Source: an uncultured Mailhella sp.
GTDB lineage: Bacteria; Desulfobacterota; Desulfovibrionia; Desulfovibrionales; Desulfovibrionaceae
DNA: 55,838 nt
Reading direction: 5' to 3'
Assembly (NCBI GenBank): GCA_944323575.1
Contig: CALUTB010000004.1
Coordinates: 1-55,838 of the forward strand
Part shown: positions 50,342 to 55,838 of the stretch, piece by piece
Position numbering within the stretch: position 1 is the first letter of the stretch
Layout: every line of letters begins with the position of its first letter
Translations under genes and position numbers: made by a program
The notes under the pieces: model-generated
The model's database searches: none
What the model was told of the DNA's origin: nothing
What the model saw: the letters and a program-made list of their open reading frames with translations, nothing else

Positions 50342-50373
50342 GGTCCGTTTCTGAAAGGAAACGGGCCTTTTTT
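50342..50373 (+). terminator. Terminator of asnS-trmH
   Basis: GGTCCGTTTC (50342-50351) pairs with GAAACGGGCC (50358-50367), with one G-T pair, followed by TTTTTT. Confidence 0.85.
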
Positions 50374-50482
50374 GTTCCCGGTCGGGCTTTTTCCACCTCT
50401 TTTCCTCCATCAGGCATTGCCAATGGGGCATACGAGGGGTAGAATGGTATCGTTTTGTGAATGCCTTTTCAGCGGAGACTCC

Positions 50483-51367
50483 ATGCTGTTCGACGATATG
50501 CGCGTTCTCTTGGCCCGCGCCAGAAATATTGCCATCATCGGAGCCAAGGATAAGCCGGGTTCCCCGGTGGATCATGTAGGGCGGTACCTGCTCAACGCCG
50601 GCTTCAATGTTCAGCCGGTACATCCTGTTCGTCGTCAGGCATGGGGGATTCCCACCGTGCACAGCATCACGGAACTTCCCGATCGGGGCTTTCAGCCCGA
50701 TATCATCTGTCTTTTCCGCGCTTCGCAGTACTGCGAGGCTCATGCCCGTGAGACGCTCTCTCTGCCCCGCCTGCCCATGATCTTCTGGATGCAGGAAGGC
50801 ATACGCAGCCCGGAGGCGGGCAGACTTATGGCGGGGGCCGGGGTGAAGGTTGTGGAGGATCGCTGTATCCGGACCGTACATGCCGCTTTGTTCAATGATG
50901 TGACCGGGACTTTTTCCTGTACGCGTTGCGGCAAGTGCTGTGAAGGCCGCGGAGGTATCGTGGTGGGGCCTCGAGATCTGCCGCGGCTGTGCGCGTATTT
51001 TGGTCTTCCTGCGGATGAGGTGCTTGCCAGATATACGGAAAATATCGGCGGCAAGCCGACGCTCAGATGCGGAGAGGACGGCTTCTGTCTGTTTTTCAAG
51101 GCCGGCAAGGGATGTTCCATCCATTCCGCACGTCCGGCAGTATGTCGGGCATGGCCTTTTTTCCGGGGAAATCTGATGGATGAGGTGAGTTTTCTCATGG
51201 CGAGGGAAGACTGCCCCGGCATTCATCGCGACGCCACGCACGAAGCGTTTGCAAAAGAAGGGTTCCGCTATCTGAACGACTATAAACTGCGGGCATGGGA
51301 CAGGGCGCATGAGGGAAATGCCCTGATTGTGGATGAGTGCGAGCTTCCGTCCGGAGCGGGAGATTGA
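50483..51367 (+). CDS. CoA-binding domain fused to a YkgJ-type cysteine-cluster protein
   Basis: The 294-residue protein has an N-terminal CoA-binding Rossmann domain (about 1-135; NIAIIGAKDKPGSPVDHVGRYL, VHPVRR, WMQEGIRSPEA) and a C-terminal YkgJ-type cysteine cluster (about 145-280; FSCTRCGKCCEGRGG, CLFFKAGKGCSIHSARPAVCRAWPF, CPG). YkgJ proteins bind zinc or iron; both domains usually occur as separate proteins. GGAGA precedes the ATG at 50483. Function is unknown. It stands alone between trmH and adk. Confidence 0.8.
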   Translation: MLFDDMRVLLARARNIAIIGAKDKPGSPVDHVGRYLLNAGFNVQPVHPVRRQAWGIPTVHSITELPDRGFQPDIICLFRASQYCEAHARETLSLPRLPMIFWMQEGIRSPEAGRLMAGAGVKVVEDRCIRTVHAALFNDVTGTFSCTRCGKCCEGRGGIVVGPRDLPRLCAYFGLPADEVLARYTENIGGKPTLRCGEDGFCLFFKAGKGCSIHSARPAVCRAWPFFRGNLMDEVSFLMAREDCPGIHRDATHEAFAKEGFRYLNDYKLRAWDRAHEGNALIVDECELPSGAGD

Positions 51368-51582
51368 TATTTGCCTTTCCGTCATGAGGAAAGGGAGCCG
51401 CCGCTGGCGGCATGGGTGGGGAGCCGCGGCGTCCGGAGGGCGCGGCGACAGAAATTGTAAACCATGGTGGCGGTCGTCGTTACGATGATTCCGCTCCGCG
51501 TGTACGCCGCATGGCATGCACGCAGGAAGCCCGCGGGACATGGACCCGGGGCGTTCACGCGCAAACGCGCCAGAGGATTCTG

Positions 51583-52254
51583 ATGAATATTCTGATTTTT
51601 GGCCCCAACGGCAGCGGCAAGGGCACGCAGGGTGCTCTTCTTATGGAAAAGTACGGCATTCAGCACATCGAATCCGGCGCCGTCTTCCGTCAGCATATCG
51701 GAAACGGCACGGAACTGGGCAAAAAGGCCAAGGCCTACATTGACAAGGGCGAGCTTGTTCCGGACGAAATCACCATCCCCATGGTGCTGGATATTCTCAA
51801 GAGTCAGGGGGGCAAGGGCTGGCTGCTGGATGGTTTTCCCCGCAACATGGAGCAGGCCCGCAAGCTCGATGAAGCTCTCAGAGCCGAGGGCATGAAGCTC
51901 GACTATGTGGTGGAGATTCTGCTTCCCCGCAAGGTGGCCCGCGAACGCATCATGGGACGCCGTCTCTGCGTGAACAACAACAATCATCCCAACAACATTT
52001 TTATAGATGCCATCAAGCCCAACGGTGACGTCTGCCGTGTGTGCGGCGGTGCTTTGAAGACCCGTGCCGACGATCAGGATGAGGCCGCCATCAACAAGCG
52101 TCATGACATCTATTATGATGAGAAGAACGGTACCCTTGCGGCAGCCCATTATTTCAAGGATCTGGCCGCCAAGGGTGAAACGACCTACATCACGCTCGAC
52201 GGCAGCGGCACCATCGATGCCATTCGCGAAGAACTTCTGTCCAAGCTGAAGTAG
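51583..52254 (+). CDS. adk: Adenylate kinase
   Basis: Adk interconverts ATP, ADP and AMP. The 223-residue protein has the P-loop GPNGSGKGTQ, the AMP-binding segment (ESGAVFRQHI, DGFPRNMEQA) and a lid containing CRVCGG, a partial zinc-type Cys pair. AGAGGA lies just before the ATG at 51583. A GC-rich 215-bp gap with small hairpins precedes it. Confidence 0.93.
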   Translation: MNILIFGPNGSGKGTQGALLMEKYGIQHIESGAVFRQHIGNGTELGKKAKAYIDKGELVPDEITIPMVLDILKSQGGKGWLLDGFPRNMEQARKLDEALRAEGMKLDYVVEILLPRKVARERIMGRRLCVNNNNHPNNIFIDAIKPNGDVCRVCGGALKTRADDQDEAAINKRHDIYYDEKNGTLAAAHYFKDLAAKGETTYITLDGSGTIDAIREELLSKLK

Positions 52255-52296
52255 GTTTTCCGTTCGAGAGACCAGATGAAATCAGGATAAGAAAAG

Positions 52297-52332
52297 CCCT
52301 GGAACCGAAGAACGTGGTTCCGGGGTTTTTTT
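52297..52332 (+). terminator. Terminator of adk
   Basis: CCCTGGAACC pairs with GGTTCCGGGG (one mismatch), followed by TTTTTTT, 43 bp after the adk stop. Confidence 0.85.
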
Positions 52333-52484
52333 AGTTAACCCTTCAGACTGCTGAGGGAGCGGAAGCGACCGAAACAGGAAGATACCCGCCAAGCGGGTGG
52401 ATCATAAAACGGTTATACCTGAAAACACCTTTCCGGTAAGACGTAGTTGTTCAGTCTCCCGTCTACGTCGAAAAGGTGTTTTTC

Positions 52485-52930
52485 ATGGCGAAAGAACAAA
52501 ATCTGGCATATCCGAAATGGCTGTGCAGGTACCATATTGCCTTTTCTCCTAAGTATGGGAGAAAAGTAAGTTATGGGCAATAACATGAAGAAACAGGAAA
52601 AATAATACGACCGCTTTGTCATCATAAGGGAATTGAAATTATTGAAGGACATATGATGGCTGATCCTGTGCACATACTTGTCCTGATGCCGCTCAAGTAT
52701 GTGATATCGTCAGTCATAAGATATACAAAGGGTAAAAGTTCCCTGATGATTTTGATAAATTTTCCCAGCTGAAAAACAGGTATGGCAATCGGAGATTCTG
52801 GAGTGTGGGCATGGCGTCAGCACGGTAGACTTGAACGAATCGACAATCAAATATATGCGGGAGCAAGATCGAGAAGATATCATGTTCGATAAGAGAATGT
52901 GCAAGGAATATGCGGGTCCGTTTGGTCCGA
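52485..52930 (+). pseudogene. tnpA: IS200-type transposase (TnpA), broken by frameshifts and stops
   Basis: The start reads MAKEQNLAYPKWLCRYHIAF and continues SPKYGRKVSYGQ before a stop, matching the Y1 transposase N-terminus. Further pieces appear in other frames: MMADPVHILVLMPLK (the HUH metal-binding region), YTKGKSSLMI, YGNRRFWSVG, and VDLNESTIKYMREQDREDIM ending near KEYAGPFG. At least three frame changes and several stops separate them. The gene cannot give an active protein. Confidence 0.75.
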
Positions 52931-53000
52931 AGCAGGGAAAGCTCCTTCGGGAGCAGACTGCGAGTCAAAGTACATGGGGCTTGAACTGTTGAAAAAGACC

Positions 53001-53033
53001 GGGCGCCGACCTGAGAAGTTCAAGTCGGCGCCC
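53001..53033. repeat. GC-rich hairpin near the right end of the decayed IS
   Basis: GGGCGCCGAC (53001-53010) pairs perfectly with GTCGGCGCCC (53024-53033). No T-run follows. It may be part of the element or a remnant terminator. Confidence 0.55.
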
Positions 53034-53235
53034 TTAATGCGCGAGTAAGCGGCAATCTTTTATGACGCTGAACAAGACACCCGTTTTACGGGTGATCATG
53101 ACTATGATTTCCGGATAGAGGAGAGGAGAATACCGCCTCCAGATCCGTCGAAGAGTGTTTTTTCCTGCCCTCTGGACAAAGGTGTGTCTGAAGCGGATGC
53201 AGAACGTCCGCTTCAGACGTAAGGAAGAGGTGATC

Positions 53236-54717
53236 TTACTTCGTGCACGTCGCGGCGGTATTGTTCTTGCCGGCGCTGAGGCTGCCGGTTCTGGAGAAGT
53301 GCAGGAACAAGGCGAGACACGTAAGAGAAACCAGAATACCGATAATGGTGGACGCCTCCATGGAGAGGCGGAAACCGATGGGAGCGTAACAGATGTAGGC
53401 CGTGCATACCGTGGTCATGAACACGGCGGGAAGACTGGTGATCCAGTGCAGACGGCCGTGTCTGGCAAGCCATACGGAAAAGGCCCAGAGAGTCACGCAG
53501 GACATGGTCTGGTTTGCCCAGCCGAAGTACCTCCAGATGATGGGGAAGTCGAGCAGCGTGAGCGCCACTCCGCCGCAGAAAAGCGGAACGGCAGTCAGAA
53601 TGCGTCTGGTAACGCTTGTCTGATCGATATGGAAGCGATCGGCCAGCATGGAGCGTGCGGCACGGAAGGCAGTATCACCGGTGCTGATGGGCAAAAGCAC
53701 CACGCCGAGAATGGCGAGAAGTCCGCCGATGGGGCCAAGCAACGTTATGGCTATCTGCTGAACAACCAGGGTAGGCGCTCCCTGAGGTCCCATGGCAGCG
53801 GAGAGACTCGCCGCATCGGGATAGAAGGAGAGCGCGAGAGTGGCCCAGATGAGTCCCAGCAGACCTTCGGTGATCATGGCGCCGTAAAAGACCTTGCGTC
53901 CCTGTTTTTCATTGAGCATGCAGCGGGCGCGCAGAGGGGACTGCGTGGCATGGAAACCGGAAATCGCACCGCAGGCAATGGTAATGAAAAGAATGGGCCA
54001 CACGGGAGTGTGGGCAGGATGCACGTTGGTGAAGAAGTCCGTGTTGGGCAGTATGTTGTATCCCTTGGCGAACAACGCCACGATAAGCCCCAGCGCCATG
54101 AAGATGAGCAGAACGCCCACGATGGGGTAGAAGCGGCTGACGATGCGGTCAAAGGGAATAATGGTGGCAACGAAATAGTAGGCAAAGATGAGCACGCTCC
54201 AGGCCAGCGTCGGTGCGGAGGGGAAGAGGTCGGTCAGGAAGTTCGGGAACAGGCTGGCAAGAAGAGCCGCGGGAGCCAGGACAAATGTGGCGCCGACCAT
54301 GATCATGAAAATGATGGTGAAGCATTCCATGAAAATTCGCATACCCGAGCCAAGGTTGCGGCCGATGATCTCGGGATAGCTGATGCCGTCTTCCCTGATG
54401 GAAATCATGCCTGCGATATAGTCGTGTACCGCACCGGCGAAAATGGAGCCGAAAACCACCCACAGCAGCGCAACAGGTCCGTACAGGGCGCCGAGAATGG
54501 TACCGATGACGGGGCCGAGGCCTGCGATGTTGATCATCTGGCTCATATAGAGCTTCCAGAGTGGCATGGGTTCGAAGTCCACACCGTCCCTTTTGGTCAT
54601 GACGGGAGTTTTCCGGGACGCATCGGCCCCGAACACACGTTCCACGAAGGCACCGTACACGGCGTATCCCGCGATGAGCAGTGCACAGCAGCCAAAGAAA
54701 TAAAGGGTGCCAACCAT
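53236..54717 (-). CDS. cstA: Carbon starvation protein CstA-family transporter
   Basis: CstA-family proteins import peptides or pyruvate during carbon limitation. The 493-residue protein has many membrane helices and the family signatures: the early QMINIAGLGPVIGTILGALYGP stretch, VFGSIFAGAVHDYIAGMISIR, GAISGFHATQSPL and PISTGDTAFRAARS. It is of the shorter class (the E. coli protein is about 700 residues). The start at 54717 gives the first helix directly (MVGTLYFFGC); the ribosome-binding site is weak. Confidence 0.9.
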   Translation of the reverse strand: MVGTLYFFGCCALLIAGYAVYGAFVERVFGADASRKTPVMTKRDGVDFEPMPLWKLYMSQMINIAGLGPVIGTILGALYGPVALLWVVFGSIFAGAVHDYIAGMISIREDGISYPEIIGRNLGSGMRIFMECFTIIFMIMVGATFVLAPAALLASLFPNFLTDLFPSAPTLAWSVLIFAYYFVATIIPFDRIVSRFYPIVGVLLIFMALGLIVALFAKGYNILPNTDFFTNVHPAHTPVWPILFITIACGAISGFHATQSPLRARCMLNEKQGRKVFYGAMITEGLLGLIWATLALSFYPDAASLSAAMGPQGAPTLVVQQIAITLLGPIGGLLAILGVVLLPISTGDTAFRAARSMLADRFHIDQTSVTRRILTAVPLFCGGVALTLLDFPIIWRYFGWANQTMSCVTLWAFSVWLARHGRLHWITSLPAVFMTTVCTAYICYAPIGFRLSMEASTIIGILVSLTCLALFLHFSRTGSLSAGKNNTAATCTK

Positions 54718-55264
54718 AACAGATCCGGCTTTCGCCGGCCCTCCAGTGCCCTCTCCAAAGGGGCTGGTATGCCGCGACAGGTTATCGCGGACGATAAAAG
54801 CATCCATCCGCAGGGATGGGGAAGGTCATAATGCGGAAGGCGGTACTGAAAAAAGCTTTCCGCACAGACTTCTGTCCTCTGACAATGCACCGTGTCACGG
54901 GGAGAACCGCAATTCTCCGCACGGGCAGGTTTTGAACCCTGCTCTCGGGCGGAAGGTTTGTCAAGATTTTATAGCCATATCTTGTTGGATTAAATCGAAA
55001 TGCACGGATGGTATGTGAAAAGTCGGGCGAACAGCGACAAAGGGAATGTCTCCGTTGACTTTTGCTGCCGGATTCGGGAACAGACGAACGTGTTTTTTCT
55101 CCGGGGGCGGGAAAAATGGATTGACAGAAGGCTGTACCGATGAAATCCTTTTTTCATACTTTCCTGAAAGACCGGGAAGTGTACGTTTTCGGCTCCGACC
55201 GGTGCGTTTCTTCGGTGCATGCGCCGACCACGGATTGAAACATCTTCGGCTTAAGGAGAATATC
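54718..55264. other. Divergent intergenic region cstA/DsrE gene
   Basis: This 547-bp gap should carry the cstA and DsrE-gene promoters. I find no convincing RNA gene or conserved site. Frames through it lack family features. Confidence 0.5.
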
Positions 55265-55678
55265 ATGAAGTTTGATCTGGTCATTCATGTGAACGCCAAC
55301 GATCCCAGCGTGTTCAGACTGGCCTTCAGCCAGGCCGCCAACTACAAGAAGGAAGCGCTGCTCAAGCGTCACAAGATCTCCCCCATGGATATTGCAGCCA
55401 AGGCCGGACTGGTGGCGCTGGAGGAATTGGAAACCTTCAAGCTCGTCATGGTCGTGAACGGTCCTGCCGTGCAGCAGCTTGTCAAGGAAAACAGCGAGCT
55501 GCTGAGCAAGGCTCAGGAGGCCGTGGCCAATGGTCTGAAGATTCATGTGGGACAGTGCGCCATGAATTCCTATCATGTCGAAAAAGACATGCTCTGGTCC
55601 TTTGTGGAAGTTGTGCCTTCTGCTACACTTGATCTCGTCCAGCTGCAGAATGCCGGGTTTGCCTACATGAAGGTGTAG
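55265..55678 (+). CDS. DsrE/DsrF-like sulfur-relay family protein
   Basis: The 137-residue soluble protein begins MKFDLVIHVNANDPSVFRLA and has the family layout: an N-terminal strand, a helix with nucleotide-like loop (FSQAANYKK), FKLVMVVNGPAV and a single conserved Cys in HVGQCAMNSY. DsrE proteins shuttle sulfur by persulfide chemistry in some bacteria; members outside dsrEFH clusters have varied or unknown roles. AAGGAG precedes the ATG at 55265. It stands alone, followed by a terminator. Confidence 0.78.
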   Translation: MKFDLVIHVNANDPSVFRLAFSQAANYKKEALLKRHKISPMDIAAKAGLVALEELETFKLVMVVNGPAVQQLVKENSELLSKAQEAVANGLKIHVGQCAMNSYHVEKDMLWSFVEVVPSATLDLVQLQNAGFAYMKV

Positions 55679-55721
55679 GTTTGTCAGTCGATACCATTGC
55701 GAAACTGCTGTTTTTGCATCA

Positions 55722-55769
55722 GACATGAAAAGGCGTCGTTCTCTATGGAGAGCGGCGCCTTTTCATGTC
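55722..55769 (+). terminator. Terminator of the DsrE-family gene
   Basis: GACATGAAAAGGCG (55722-55735) pairs with CGCCTTTTCATGTC (55756-55769), a perfect 14-bp stem with a long loop. Confidence 0.8.
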
Positions 55770-55838
55770 GTTTCGTGAATGTCAGACTCAGGCTATGGAA
55801 GAGCCGCTGGGGGCGTCAGCCGTGAGCAGGGAAAGTCC

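Larger units (their letters stand above)
52384..53094 (+). mobile_element. Decayed IS200/IS605-like element
   Basis: A broken TnpA gene lies between small hairpins that suit subterminal ends of this family: ACCCGC-CAA-GCGGGT (52384-52398) at the left and CACCCGT-TTT-ACGGGTG (53078-53094) at the right. A larger stem (AAAACACCTTT at 52422-52432 with AAAGGTGTTTT at 52472-52482) encloses the leader just before the transposase ATG, as in IS200, where such a structure hides the ribosome-binding site. The exact ends are not defined because these elements lack terminal inverted repeats. Confidence 0.65.
52255..53235. other. Region between adk and cstA, mostly a decayed insertion element
   Basis: After the adk terminator this 981-bp stretch carries a broken IS200-like element (52384-53094). 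No intact gene is present. The last 140 bp before the cstA stop show nothing I can support. Confidence 0.65.

Noticed and set aside
51368-51582. Small GC-rich hairpins before adk as a riboswitch
   Set aside because: The stems are short and independent, and match no riboswitch class I know. They may be remnants of terminators or chance.
1-55838. tRNA, rRNA genes or CRISPR arrays
   Set aside because: Reading the intergenic stretches on both strands I found no cloverleaf with a CCA-type end, no rRNA segment and no regularly spaced direct repeats. A covariance search (tRNAscan-SE, Infernal) would settle this.

Overview
The window looks like a chromosomal segment from a Gram-negative sulfidogen of the Desulfovibrionaceae, with Desulfovibrio, Bilophila or Mailhella-like gut genera as the best guess. 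Supporting signs are the hydrogenase maturation genes hypD and hypE, LPS and outer-membrane genes (heptosyltransferase, BamD), a fused D-lactate/glycolate-type dehydrogenase with Fe-S domains, a DsrE-like protein and heavy use of sigma-54 control. This placement is inferred from gene content, not from a database search.

Layout. 1-86: start of rpsL (minus strand, cut by the window edge). 412-7604: plus-strand run hypD, a trp-type leader peptide with transcription attenuator, trpB, hypE, a heptosyltransferase, a TatD-family nuclease and miaB. 7945-31147: an accessory locus on the minus strand holding eight arylsulfate sulfotransferase (ASST) paralogues, called ASST-1 to ASST-8 here by rising coordinate. 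It also encodes three small periplasmic helix-hairpin-helix (ComEA-like) proteins, a 965-residue two-repeat exported protein of unknown family, a YeiH-type transporter and small membrane proteins. The locus is bracketed by a sigma-54-dependent response regulator (13206-14600, plus) and a sensor kinase with a periplasmic solute-binding-type domain (31205-33169, plus). 33429-42292: housekeeping genes bamD, trxB, trxA, tsaD, fbp, a lipoprotein, a TPR protein, an FtsB/DivIC-like protein, pgsA and an M23 peptidase. 42395-55678: the fused dehydrogenase, an orphan possibly FliW-like protein, ydjM-like and yccF-like genes, asnS, trmH, a CoA-binding/YkgJ fusion, adk, a decayed IS200-type element, cstA and a DsrE-family gene.

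How the accessory locus fits together. Five minus-strand transcription units have a near-consensus sigma-54 promoter (GG-N10-GC). Upstream of each lies an 18-bp inverted repeat (consensus TGTGCGGAAATTCGCACA). In four of the five units its centre is 85-88 bp upstream of the -24 GG; ASST-8 has two copies, at 63 and 94 bp. Copies also lie next to the regulator and kinase genes. The simplest reading is a self-contained two-component, sigma-54-driven regulon in which a periplasmic signal switches on a battery of periplasmic sulfuryl-transfer enzymes, their small exported partners, and a transporter of the putative sulfate-exporter family. The enzymatic role is known only at family level. The donors, the acceptor, the role of the 965-residue protein and the transport direction are open. 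ASST-2 appears to have lost two active-site residues and the promoter GG, and ASST-5 and ASST-6 show a sharply bounded identical block suggesting gene conversion.

The second notable element is a complete trp attenuator (leader peptide with three consecutive Trp codons, antiterminator and terminator) in front of a solitary trpB lying between hypD and hypE.
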